Source: Arthrinium phaeospermum (Eukaryota; Ascomycota; Sordariomycetes; Amphisphaeriales; Apiosporaceae). From it: a stretch of 64,000 nucleotides of DNA. Where the stretch lies: positions 682,001 through 746,000 of the forward strand of contig QYRS01000006.1 of assembly GCA_006503535.1 (NCBI GenBank). Reading direction: 5' to 3'. The translations under genes and the position numbers were made by a program. The notes below the pieces were generated by a model. The model saw nothing but the letters and a program-made list of their open reading frames with translations. It did not search any database and was not told the origin of the DNA. Shown piece after piece: positions 12,495 to 24,265 of the stretch. How positions within the stretch are numbered: position 1 is the stretch's first letter; each line of letters opens with the position of its first letter.

Positions 12495-15182
12495 TTTATT
12501 AATAAATTTAAATTTAATAATTTATATAAAAAATTAATTTTAATATAAAAAAATAGGAATATATATAACGTTTATTTTCGATTTTTTTTTAAGGTTTTAT
12601 AATCTTTTTAATAAAATTATCGAATCGTTTAAATCGAATTATAAATATTATATTAAATTTAAAAATTTTTATTAATTTTTTAATAAATTCTTTAAAATTA
12701 ATAAAAGAAAATTTTTTATTTAGTTTTAATTTTTTATTATAATTTAAATTAATATTATTAAAATCGGAATTAAAATAAAGTTTAAAATCGTATATATTAA
12801 AAATTAATTATTTTAAATTATTAATAATAACCGGTATAATTTATTAAAATATATCTTATTTATAATATATTTTTAATTTAAAATTATAAATAAAATAATT
12901 TTTATAATAATTACGCGTTTAAAATTTAATAAAATAGGATTATATTTAAAGTTTAAAAATAAATAAAATTTATAATAAAAAAGAAAAAAGAAAAAAATAA
13001 TTAAAATTAATCTAATTAATAAAATTTAAATAAATATAAAAGCGGGGCTAATCTTATTAATATAACATTAATAAAATATAAATTAACGTATTATATTATT
13101 ACCCCCTCTTTATAAAAAAGCGATACTTTAATAACTTTAATAAAGATTTAAACTTAATATTTTTTAATTAAAATAAAGTTAACTTCAAATATTCATTTAA
13201 TTATTTAACTATAAGGCCTTAATTCTTATAAAGTTATAATTAAGTTTTTTTATATTTTATTATAAAAAATCCTTTTATTATAACTTTTATTTAATAATAA
13301 ATATCGCTTTTTTCCTTTAATAATTTAATATATAATCCTTTTTATTATTTACCTCTTTTTTTAATAAAACGCCGCGTCGTTTTTAATTCAAATATCTTAT
13401 TATTTAAATAATTATTATTAAAATGATCCTTATTAACGGCATATTTCTAATTAATTAGCTTTATTAACGGCTTAACTTCATTAAGGTTTTATTAATAATA
13501 TTTTTTTAATTTCTTTATCGAGTTTTTAAAATTAAAAGCGGGGTATTATATATCGTTATTTTTTTAATTAACTTAATTAATTTTATATTATAACTTTTTA
13601 TAATAAATATATAAAATTTTAATTCGAAATATTCGATATTTAAATTAATTTAATTCTTTAAGGTTTATTATTTTATTAATTAATTATTTTAAAGCTTATT
13701 TAAGAAAAAAATTATTTAAATTTTTAAATAAACGGTCGATATAATAAATATCGTTCGATTAAAAATCGAAAACTTTAAATTTATAAATATATCCTTTATA
13801 AAAAAAAATTTAAACTAATTATTATATATATAAAAAAGTTAATTTATTTCCGGATTAATCGATTCTTAAGTCGGTAATTTATTTAATAAAAACTTTATTA
13901 CTTATTTTAAAATTAGATTTTTTTTAATAACGATTCGCTTATTTATATATTTATTTTTAAAAATAATAAATATAGTTTTTATAGCTTTAATATAATTTTT
14001 AATAATATTAATATTTTATTAAGTTTTTTTCCGGTTTAATTTTTATTAAAAAGTAAACCTTAAAAATTATCGATCCTTTTTTTTAATTAAAATAAGTTTA
14101 TAATTTAAAACCTTATTTTATTTTAAAAAATATTATTCCTTTTAACGATTTATAAAAAAAAGTTATTTAAACGTAATTTAAAATTAATAATATATTTATT
14201 TAATTACTTTAATAATAAATTAAAAAAAGATATAGTTTTTAATTTATATATTTATTTATAATTTCGATTTATTTTATAATATTATAATAAATAATTAAAA
14301 TAAACGTTTATTTAATACTTAATATTTTATAAATTTCGTTAATAAATAAAAAAATAAATTAAATATTTTTATTATTTATTATTATATAAAAGAGTTTATA
14401 AACTTTAAAAAACCTTTAATAATATAATTAAATTATTTTTTTTATATTTATATTTTTATTATAAAAGGTAATTTAATTTCGTTTTATTAATTAATTAATT
14501 ATAATTATTATTATATTATAATTAATATTTTTATTTAAAAAGGTTATAATTTTAAAATTTATTATAATATTTTATTAAAATTAATTAAAAATTAAGAATA
14601 ATTAAAATTTATTAAATATTTTTTTATAAAATTTTTAATAATTTATATATATATTAATTATAAAAACGTTATAATTATTTATTAATTTTAATTATTAATA
14701 ACTTTATAATATTAATTTTTTAATTTTATTTATATTTAAATATATTATTATTTTTATAATATATTTTTAATTATTTTTATTTAAAAGTTATTTATAAACG
14801 ATATAATTAATTTATTTTTATATAAAAAAAATTTATTAATAATAATAAAATCTTTATAATTTATATACGTCTTTTTATATAATTAAAATAAGCGGTAAAA
14901 AATTAAATATAATTAAAAATTAAAGTAAAATAATATTTAAATTAATTATTATAAATTCGATTATTAATATAATTTATATTTATTTTAAAGTAAATAATAT
15001 AAATAATAAACGTTTTTATATTAAAATAATTTATTATAAAAAATATATTATTTATTTAAACTTTATTATTTATAAATATAATAATGTTTTAATAAATATT
15101 ATAATTAAACCTTTTAATTAAATTTATAAAAATATAATTATTAAACGATATAATTATATTTATATTTAAATTATTATTAATA

Positions 15183-16480
15183 TAAAAATTAATATTTATA
15201 TATTTATAATTTATTTAAATTTTATTTTATATATTATATAATTAATATAAATAATAAAAAATAAATAAATAATATAAATTAATAATAACTTTATATTAAA
15301 ATAAATAAATATTTTAAATAATAAAATTAAAAAAATTAAACTTTTAACGATAATAAATAATAAATTTTAAACCTTTTTTTTTATTATAATTTTTAATTAT
15401 AATTATTTATTATCCTTTATAATATAAAATTTAAAATAAATTTAAAATTCGTAATAATATTATATTTAATTATTAAAAAAGGAATTATTTATTTATATTA
15501 TATAAGTTTAAAATTTATTAGAGATTATTTATATTAAATAATAAAGTTTTTAAAATTAATATATAAATATCGATTTTATATAAATTTTTAAAAAAAACTT
15601 TCGAAAATAAATATAAATTTTCGTAATATACGTTATTTAAAATTTATAATTTATTTCTCTTTTTTATTATATATATATATATATATTATTATTTTTTACT
15701 TAATTTTTAATATAAGTATAATTAACGAGATTAACGATTTAAAAATTTCGATAAGTAACTCACCTTTAATCCTTTATATATTACTAAATATATATATAAT
15801 TATTTAAGTTTTAATACCTATTTATATATATATAATAAATATTAATATTAATAATAATATTATATTATATACGTTTATAAAAAACGCCTTTAATAACTTT
15901 AAAAAAGCTACTTTATTAATTATATATTATAACGCTTTAAAATTAATATATTTTATTAAATTTATTAATCGATTAAAATTAATATATTTCGATATTATTA
16001 AAATCATTAATAATATAATATTTCGAAAGCCGAAATAAAAAATAATTTTATATTTATATTTTTTTTTTATTATTTAATAAAAAATAAAGGTAAAAAAAGA
16101 AATCGGGAAAAATAACGATTAATTATTTTATAATTTCAATAATAAATATCGCGTTTTTATAAAATTAAAAAAAGGTTATATAAATATAAAATAAGAAGCT
16201 GTATTAATCCTTAATCGTTATTTAAAAACTTATCGTAATAAAATAACGAAATAAATAATATTGAAACGTTAATAAATAAAAAATAAAGTTAAAAAAATAA
16301 ATCGAAATTAATAAATAATCTTTTAATAATAAATATATTATTATCGATTTATTATTAATCGATTATTATATAATTAATTAATTTATATATTATTTAATTT
16401 AATTTATTATATAAAAAGTAATAAGTTTTATATAAATTTTTTTTAATATAAATAATAAATTAATATCCTTTATAAAATAG
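15183..16480. repeat. RIP-block repeat, internally deleted copy (B)
   Basis: Direct-orientation relative of 9919-12320. The 5' and 3' thirds match but the middle 1.2 kb is missing; the junction falls near 15920, where the long copy has AATTATATAT-like words at both ends of the missing segment, so loss by microhomology is plausible. Copy B also carries about 60 bp (near 15710-15770) absent from copy A and retains more C and G, so it has taken fewer RIP mutations. Confidence 0.6.
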
Positions 16481-17120
16481 ATATATTTATAATTAAACCT
16501 TTTAAAAAATATAATATATTAAAAATAATAAATAAAATAATAATAATAATTATATAAATATAATTATATAAAATTATAATAAAATTTAAAAAAATATAAT
16601 AATTTATTTAAAATATATTAATATAAAAAAGATTATTATTTAAAATATAATTAAAACCCGTTAAGTATAATATTTAAATATAATATAATTATAAATTAAA
16701 ATAATATAATATAACGATTTAATTTCCTATTAAAAAGTATATTTATATAAAATTATATTATATAAAAGAAATTATATAACGTTATAATTATAATTATATA
16801 TATATAATTAATTTAAAAAGCTTTAAGTTTCGGTTATTAATTAAATATAATATTTAAGCTATATAATTATCCCGGAAACGATATTCTTTAACCCTTTTAC
16901 CTCGCTATTAAAGTTTAATTAAATTAGTTAAAATTTATTATTAAGTTTTAATACGAATAACTAATAAAATAACTATTAAATAATTATAATATAACTATAA
17001 AATAACTATAAAGTTAATAGGAAACCTATCGATCTAGCTTTTATTATATATTATAAAATAACCATAGGATAATTATATAGTAAATAAAATTCTATTAATC
17101 TAGCTTTTAAGAGTAGTTTA

Positions 17121-17622
17121 TCTTTATTAGAAATTTTAATTTATGTCTCGGACTAACGATTCGCCGCGGGGGCATTATAGCGCTCGCTACGGATAAAGAG
17201 GAAGATACACATCGATCGGATTAGAAAACACGTTGTTATAGTAATAACGCATCACCACCTAGGTTTCTAGCTTAATTAAATGCAGTTAACTACTTAGTTT
17301 ATTAATATACTACCCCTATTAGTAATTATAAATAAATAACGGCTGTAATATTATAATCTTTTACCGCGTAAAAGGAATAAGGATATAACATGTCACATTT
17401 AAACAACTCTAGCAGCTAGGAAATAATACGTCATTAGTACGTTGCTAGTTGCGCTAAAACAGGGCGTTGTTAATCCTTTAAACAGCAACGCATCTTCACC
17501 TAAAAGTATTTTATTATATTAGAAATGAGTCCCTCTTATCTCTGCTCATCAAGTAATGTTGTCTATTTCCCCATATTACCTGATTATAGGTTATCGCCCA
17601 GCTTTGGAAGCCTCAAGCCAAC
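17121..17622. other. Transition zone between RIP block and SET gene
   Basis: Composition rises gradually from AT-rich to normal over about 400 bp, giving a blurred right edge to the RIP block. CpG-containing words are frequent (for example TTCGCCGCGGG near 17160). It must include the SET gene promoter. No coding content is recognised. Confidence 0.5.
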
Positions 17623-19715
17623 ATGGACATGGTCGATTTCATCTACCAAAAGGCAACCCAACAAGAATCTCAGCCAGCCGACAGAAATCCAAAGGAACGT
17701 CCTCTCGTCGATAGTAACTATGGAGACGTTGCGCAGTACTTCTCCGAGCTGCGCAGAAGATGTGAAGAAAAATGGGACAACAGTGCTCCTATATACAGCA
17801 TCACACTCGGTGCTCCCTACCCGCCTTGCATCCGACCCGCATCCAACCTCGAACCCACAACGATCACGGAGATAGCTTATGGAACTCTGCATCCCTGGAA
17901 GAAAATTCTTCTTCAGATTGTTGATTTCTTCGAACAGCATCATCAAGTTTGCGCGCTTGTGAAGGACGAAGGAAACAATGGGGCTGTATTGGTACTCTGC
18001 CACACAGCTAGAGAGGCACTCAAGAAAGGTCAAGCCATTGTTGTGAAAGAGCCCAGAGCAATCCGACGCATTGATACCCGTGTGACGTTTTGTAAATGGG
18101 CGTACCTGTTCATCGGAGTTGATCATGTATCTGACGTGGTTTGGATGGACATGACCGGGCCGCATGTCCCGAAGGAATGGCGGGATTCCCGCTTTACTAT
18201 TCCTAAGGTCCCAGTGCGGGTTCCCCCCTTGGCCTCTGGGTCATCCACTAATCTACCCGGATCCGAACCCGACGATGACGCCTTTCACAGAATGAACGGG
18301 GAGGCAGAATCAACCCCGCCGTTGGTTGACTACGCGACATTCTCCACGTCAGTGGAAGTCCGACAGTCCCTACCTGGACGTGGATTCGGGTTGTTTACCA
18401 AGCAGGCTGTATCTGCTGGTGACTTACTGTTGTGTGAGAAGGCGCTTGCGTACGAGTGGTCGGGCGAGGAGCCCGATGATCGCCGCTACCCACCAGGCAG
18501 ATTGCTTTTCTCAGACACCCACACCGGTTTTGTTGGAGGCCAAGCGCGGCTCTTGACACAGCTGGTTCAGAAACTGCGACGGAATCCCGAGACGAACCAT
18601 CAGTTCCAGCAATTGTACCGTGGAGGGTATGAGGGTGTGCCCGATCTCGTGGTTGACGGCCAGCCCGTTGTCGACACGTAGGTACAACATGGGACTGCTC
18701 AAATCGGTCAGATTTTGTACTAACTGATGTGTATCTTAGTTTTCATGTAGCGAAGGTCATCGCACTCAGTGGCATGGGCGCACCCAGAAGCAGCCGACTT
18801 GTCTATGAGAGAGGGCACAGTCCTCGACGGTCTGCTTACCACGCCTGCGGCGTCTGGGCTCTTGCATCGCGTATCAACCACTGTTGCCTGGCCAACTGTC
18901 GCCGCAGCTTCATCGGCGACATGTTGATTGTCCGTGCTACACATGACCTGACCGCAGGCACCGAGTTGCTCTTCAGTTACTGTGACACGCCGGGAGGAAC
19001 ACCCGAAATCGGCGCTGATGTCCAGCATAAGTTGATGCGAATTTGGGGCTTTACGTGCTATTGCGCGTTATGTTCTACCTACCGGGAGGCGTCCCCGGAA
19101 CCCTTGTTGGTACAACCTTCTCAAAGACTCCGGGAATTGGGCCGTCTCATCTATGATAACTCTTTCCTCATGGGAGAAGGTGTATTGGCAGCGTTCAAAC
19201 CAATACTAAGACGGCTGGGGGCAGTGGATGGAGTGAACGATCTGGTCGCTCGCCTTCTTGCGGTTCCTGTGCCTCACTTCGAGTTGGCCGACTTCTACAT
19301 AGAACTGGCGGCTTACCAGTCCCATGTACTGGAGCCGACAGCAGCTTATGTCAACTTCATCCGCGGGCTTAAACTGCTAGGGTTTGTAATTACAGCGCAC
19401 CCCGTTGACGCCGGCAGGGCCCCGTCGCTACGGACTCCGCTTGTGGTTACGTCATGGGGCGTGGCGAATGAAACTGCCCTTCGCGCCTTCGCGGGCCTCG
19501 TCGGGCTCTATGGGAGGCTCCAACCCGATCTAGTACCAGCAATGAAAAGTTACGGCAGAAGACTGTACAGTATGATAGTAGGCCAACAAGCAACTGCAGG
19601 CAACGACTTCTGGGAGCTTCACTTGGCGTACGAACATATAACCCATATTGCGCACCAGAGTTTCGCTAGGCATGCAACATGCAATACAGTCAGACGTCAA
19701 GATCGGACAAGTTAG
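17623..19715 (+). CDS. SET-domain protein (SMYD/TPR-SET-like lysine methyltransferase family)
   Basis: Two exons, 17623-18677 and 18740-19715, joined by a GTAGGT...CTTAG intron with a CTAAC branch site, giving 676 residues. The N-terminal 230 residues are unrecognised. The split SET domain follows: an opening strand VRQSLPGRGFGLF near residue 245, then SRINHCCLANCRR near residue 395 (the NHxC element that binds S-adenosylmethionine) and the catalytic-region motif ELLFSYCD near residue 430. A post-SET CYCALC (CxCxxC) follows near residue 457, a zinc-binding triad expected to close the active site. No MYND finger interrupts the SET domain. The substrate cannot be told. The ATG at 17623 is the first in frame, with another two codons later. 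Its promoter lies at the edge of the RIP block, so heterochromatin spreading could silence it. Confidence 0.85.
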
Positions 19716-20127
19716 GATTCTAGGAGGTAACATGAGAGTGGTTTCAACAGTGGCAGCTATGGTGAGCGAGTGACTGGGAGTTTTATTTCTGTCTAATATC
19801 GTGGGTTGACCTCTCAATCGAACGGTTCGTTAGTACTATATCCGATGTTGAGTTTGGCTTCGACAGATTCGCAGGATGCAAACGAGCGACAAGAAGAAAC
19901 ACTGGCCCTCCACCCTTTCATAACCAATTCATGATTCTCGTTGAACTGTGTCTCAGTGATGTGCCACATCTTTGTTGAATTTCTCTCTCTCTCATAAGGC
20001 TGATAGAGTGATTCTGAAGGCTGTGTCTCTGCATGACATCTGGGAATAGCCCCAATGATGAGCCCCATAATACTGCTGGATGGAGTGCTAGTACATACCA
20101 GGACCGAGACTTTGCTCTGGGAGATCC

Positions 20128-20319
20128 CTACTTGGCGCAGATGTTGCTGCCGTTGCATTTTAGACCCTTGCAGCATTTTCCACCGGGCACAGCCACGTTG
20201 CAGGTGTTACCCTCGCCGCGGCAGGAGTCCCTGGCGTCAAGGGCCTCGGGGGCGTCGGCCACAGGCGTGGCGACAGCGAAGGCGGCGAAGAGGAGAGAGG
20301 CGACGATGGTGAACTTCAT
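20128..20319 (-). CDS. Small secreted cystine-knot (knottin-like) protein
   Basis: A 64-residue single-exon gene. Residues 1-19 are a signal peptide (MKFTIVASLLFAAFAVAT), followed by an acidic propeptide ending near ALDAR and a mature part of about 33 residues with six cysteines. Their spacing, C-x6-C-x8-CC-x4-C-x5-C, is the inhibitor-cystine-knot layout in which three disulfides interlock. Such peptides are secreted and very stable; known examples include antimicrobials, inhibitors and toxins, but nothing here tells which. The longer upstream open frame in the same frame is untranslated leader: the signal peptide fixes the start at 20319. A TATAAAT on the minus strand (20457-20451) lies about 135 bp upstream. 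It is convergent with the SET gene. Confidence 0.75.
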   Translation of the reverse strand: MKFTIVASLLFAAFAVATPVADAPEALDARDSCRGEGNTCNVAVPGGKCCKGLKCNGSNICAK

Positions 20320-20450
20320 GTTGGGCAAAAGTTGGCAGTAGGGGCGTTTTGTGCTGTGAAGATGAGGTTTGATTGTGTGGCTGGTAGGTTTCTGATGGAT
20401 GTTGATGATGAGAACAGATTCACGTCCTGTCTCTGGGAAAGCTGCCATGT

Positions 20451-20457
20451 ATTTATA
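20451..20457 (-). promoter_or_regulatory. Probable TATA box of the secreted cystine-knot gene
   Basis: TATAAAT on the minus strand about 132 bp upstream of the start codon at 20319, in a plausible position if the leader is about 100 nt. No other TATA-like word lies nearer. Confidence 0.4.
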
Positions 20458-22437
20458 TTCGTCAGGCGAGAATCAATGCGGCCATGGCTGCGGCTATCTC
20501 GGGCGTTGCCTGATTTGCCTTCCCCGATGCTGAGACGCAGACTATTGCTACATCAACAGGAGCGCGCTGACACAGTATGACCACCATCTATCAACACAAA
20601 ACATCAGCAATGGCCTGTAAATGTCTGATGACACCGGTATTCATGAAACCCTAGAATTATGCCACTGTCTGCGGGCTTTTACTGCCTCGGTTCCGAGACT
20701 GCGCCAGCGCTTTTCCCATTTGCGTAACCGAGTTTAGTGGTTATTCCAGCCTATTTTGACGGGACCTCCTGTTTATTCCAGTGTCTTCGAATCAACAGGT
20801 TTACGCAACAGGTCTTTCTCTATATTGTTCCAGTTTGTCCCAACTCATGCATGAGTCTGATATTCCAAGGAAACCGAATGTTAACACTGACCCCATAGTA
20901 TATGCGTATCGTATATGCCTTTCTAATACGAAGTCAATTCGTTTTGAAACATCGCCGACGTGGCTTGAGGGTGTCCCCCTTAAGGGCGGGTCAATATGCC
21001 GTATACCTCCGCTACGCTACTTGTCTTATTGGCGTCAACGCCTGCGAGTTGGAGCCACCTATCATACTGATGTTGCAATATCTCCCAGGCAATCGATTGG
21101 TCCACAAGAAGAAGCTAATGTATTGCAATATATATAGAGAAAGCCGGTTGGATGTGGCGTCTGAGGTAATCAGGCTTTCCTGGCCGCAGTCAGCGAAATG
21201 CGGGGAAAGAAAGGCTTGTTTCCATTTCAGGGGTATCGACAGCGCTTTGGCGTATTGCCGTATAACTGGTCTGCCCACATGAGGTATAATACCCCTGAAG
21301 AGAGGATCTAGGTTGACATTGCTCAAAGGTTGTAAAGCGTCCACTGGCTATATGGTGCATATTCCAAAACTCCTGTGATGTTCCAGCGTACACCACTACA
21401 TCATCAACAAAACATGACAGGTAAGAAATTTCGTCCAGTATAAAAGGAAATGGTGGTGTATACATTTGCAGCTTCAGTGCTAGTTTACGACGTATACCGC
21501 TTCTTCTCGGATGTAACGGACAGTGTAGTGCCGTTGACCATATGATCCTAAGTACGACTATGCATGTTGGGGTAACACATACAGCCAGTTTATAAATCTA
21601 TCAAGTAATTGCAATAATCGGACGCTCTGATTGGCGAGACTCTGCATCTAGTAGGCTTCCTTTTTCAAGCGGTCTGACGTTCTTACACCTTTTTCCATGA
21701 AGCTGTAGGGGATAGGACACAAATTTCCATTGTCCTCGATGGGTGTATCGAGGTTCAAATTCAATGGGTAACAATAGTAGTTGGACTCTGCCTATAGAAT
21801 CGATGCGGAGCCGCGAGCGATCTAGATCACACTAAAGTCTTGGTATGCCTTATTATGGCATGAGGTGAGAGAGGACTAGTTCCCCGCTGGGCAGGCCATG
21901 GGGCAATACAAGCCCAGGCACCTGATCTCACCCCGGTGGCATTCCGTCTTACTCAGGCGGGACAACCGGTTAATCTCACATCAGCGGCGAGCACCTTCCT
22001 CCTAAGACGTTGTATTGCCAGACAAGAGATTTGGCGAATTGGAACTTAAAGAGTATGGCTCCGCCAAATTTACTGTTGGTCAGCGGGACCGTGGTGTAAC
22101 CAATATTATTACAGAAAGAGGATAGTCTTATTAACGCCAACAAACGGTCAACAGAAGACTCTTCAGTGGCCACAAGGGTTTGGTCAGAGTCAGGTGAGGG
22201 TATGAGCTGCGGGAAGATCACCCCAGGCGCAGCTGGGCCAGGGCGAGTGTTTGAGCAGTCAGATATGGCCCTAGGCTGTATTCAAAGTGCAGTATGTGCA
22301 ACACTTTCCAGAGTTGCCGTCACCTCCTCGTCATCCCTTACGCAACGCTCAACGATATGTACATCGCCGAGCCAAAGCATCGACCCAACACGGAAGCTTG
22401 AGGGTGTGTATGCCGCCCTGCATGGACATCTTCCCAC
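20458..22437. other. Long gene-free stretch, probably degraded mobile DNA
   Basis: Two kilobases of ordinary base composition without a supportable gene. Open frames exist on both strands but all are short and interrupted. One minus-strand segment (21190-21465) looks like reverse transcriptase; the rest may be remnants of the same element, which I cannot demonstrate. Confidence 0.4.
21190..21465 (-). mobile_element. Probable reverse-transcriptase fragment of a retrotransposon
   Basis: A 91-codon open frame contains SCFVDDVVVYAGT, which matches the (Y/F)xDD catalytic core of retroelement polymerases with hydrophobic residues on both sides. About 22 residues later comes ASGRFTTFEQ, at the distance where copia-type elements have their RF-x-M-x-DLG segment. 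No flanking integrase, RNase H or LTR is evident, so this is a remnant. Copia-type assignment is weak; LINE- or gypsy-type is possible. It shows no obvious RIP, so it may be a single-copy fragment. Confidence 0.4.
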
Positions 22438-24265
22438 TCACTGCTCGTCCCCAGCAATGATGACCGCCGCCTGCTCCCCCAGCCCATACACCGCCGCCTG
22501 CAAATGCGCCCCAATCACCACAGGAAACACGGACGCGTCCGCCACGTACAGCCCCCGCACCCCGCGCACCCGCAGCGACGTATCCACCACCCTGCCCATC
22601 GCGCAGGTCCCCTGCGGATGGTAGATCGAGTGCGCGTCCGCCGCGATGCGGGCGTCGAGGTACTCGTCGCCCCGCGTCGTCTCGGGGCCCAAGGGCCGCG
22701 CCGCGAACCGGCTCGGCGGCGTCTCCGAGGCCACCACGTCGCGGCCCAGGGCGGTGGCGTCGCCGACCATGACGGTCGCCAGCCGCCGCAGCGACTCGCG
22801 CCAGACGCGCCGGTCGGATGCGGTGGACAGGTAGTTGGGGTCGATGACGGGCGGCACCCTGGGGTCCCGCGACGCGAGGGTGACGTGGCCGCGCGAGGTC
22901 GGGTGCAGGCTGGCGAGCGAGGTGGCGAGGTGGGTGCCGTCGACGGCGATGGGCGGGTCGACGGACGGGATGGCAGAGTACGAGATGAAGGTCTCCATGT
23001 CGGCCAGCTGGCTGTCGCCGTGGGCTGAGGAGGAGCCTGCGGTGGCGGGGTCTTGGGCTTCCTCGCCTTCCTCCGTGGGAACAGCGGTCGTGGTGACCCA
23101 GTCGTTGGGGTTGCCGGCGCCGTACGGCGGCTCGCTGAATAAGGGGTTATCAGATCCGTAGGCGTAGCCGAGGCTCGGGTCCTTCAGCCGCCACTGGCAG
23201 ATCAGCATCATATGGTCCGCCAGGTTCTGGCCGACATCCGGCAGCTCGACGACTTGCTCGATGCCGTGCTGCGCGAGGGTTTCGGCGGGACCGATGCCCG
23301 ATAGCAGCAGCAGCTGGGGCGACCGGTAGGCGCCGGCTGAGACGACGACGCGCTTGGCCTGGTACTCGGTGCCGTTGGCGAGCCGGACGCCAGTAGCCCG
23401 CACCTCGCCGCCGTCTTCGCCTTTGGTCAGCGTGACGGACTCCACCAGCGTTTCTGTCAAGACGGTCACGCCCTCGAGTGAGTAGACGGAGCTGGCGATC
23501 AGGCGCTTCCCGTCGCGGCGGCTCTCGTAGAGCTCCCCGATGCCGAGGATCCGCCCCGCGTTGCCGTCAAGGTCGGGAATGGACTGAACCCCGTTCTCGT
23601 GCCAGGACTCCAGGACCTTGTCCCGGAGCGGGTAGTGGCGACCGGTGCAGGTGATGGAGTCGACGTGGACAGGGCCACCACGTCCGTGGTGGTCGGGGTT
23701 GCTGTCGTCGCAGTAGTCCTCCGTCTTACGGAAGTAAGGGAGCTGGCCTGTGTAGCTCCATCGCTGGTCACCGACCGCTTCGGCCCAAAGGTCGTAGTCG
23801 AGGCTTGAGCCTCGGGTCCAGCCACCTTGGATGATTGCTCTGTTAGCATGTTGATCTGTTCTGTCACAGAAGTGTTTGCATACCCTGGTTGATGACGGAT
23901 CCGCCTCCGAGAGCACGCCCAGCTGGGTTTGGGATCACACGATTGCCCAGGTTGGCTTGAGGGACACTTGGCAATCCTTGTCAGCAGCGTTCCTGTGGTG
24001 GAGATGACGAGAGCCACGAGGGTGCGAGGAAACGCCCCGTCACCTCGCGGGCAATCACTCACGTCTGATAGTTGTAGTCGAAGTCGCCCATCACCGTGTT
24101 GGTCGAGTTGATGTACACAATGTCGGTCCGATCGCTCACATCGGGACCAGCCTCAATCAAGAGGATCTTCAACGAGGGATCCTGCTCTAAGAGACGGCTG
24201 GAGATGACCGACCCGGCGATCCCACCACCCACCACAATGTAATCCCAAACTACTGGCAGCAACAT
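22438..24265 (-). CDS. GMC-family FAD oxidoreductase (choline dehydrogenase/alcohol oxidase type)
   Basis: Exons 24265-24063, 23966-23884 and 23825-22438 give 557 residues. It oxidises an alcohol-type substrate with FAD; the substrate is not deducible. The ADP-binding motif YIVVGGGIAGSVISSRL is at residues 9-25, followed by the ribose-binding acid in LLIEAG. The second GMC signature region ALGGGSVINQGGWTRG is assembled across intron 2. The active-site pair is in HPQGTCAMG near residue 490 and GAHLQAAVYGLGEQAA near 535, where the first His and the second His are the usual catalytic bases. There is no N-terminal signal peptide, so it is probably intracellular. Introns are 96 and 58 bp with standard borders. 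The nearest neighbour is the membrane protein at 25423, divergent and more than 1.1 kb away. Confidence 0.9.

Larger units (their letters stand above)
8490..17120. repeat. RIP-mutated AT-rich repeat block (ancient transposable elements)
   Basis: About 8.6 kb of extremely AT-rich sequence with no long open frame on either strand. CpA and TpG dinucleotides are nearly absent over long stretches while TpA is extremely frequent, the expected product of repeat-induced point mutation acting on CpA. Most remaining C and G lie in CpG or in short CC/CT contexts. RIP is known to act on duplicated DNA during the sexual cycle, and two related copies do occur inside the block. The mutation load is uneven: 13.0-13.6 kb and 15.7-17.1 kb keep more C and G. 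The edges are sharp on the left (near 8490) and gradual on the right. The original element class cannot be read; a gypsy or copia origin would be a guess. Confidence 0.9.

Noticed and set aside
13110..13440. Chromodomain-like reading (YIKLKG) in minus-strand RIP sequence, suggesting a gypsy integrase tail
   Set aside because: The Leu codon found where the conserved Trp should be cannot arise from TGG by RIP transitions, so the match is not supported.
21745..21775. GAGGTTCAAATTC word resembling a tRNA T-arm/B-box
   Set aside because: The flanking bases do not form a T-stem and no acceptor or anticodon arm can be drawn upstream.
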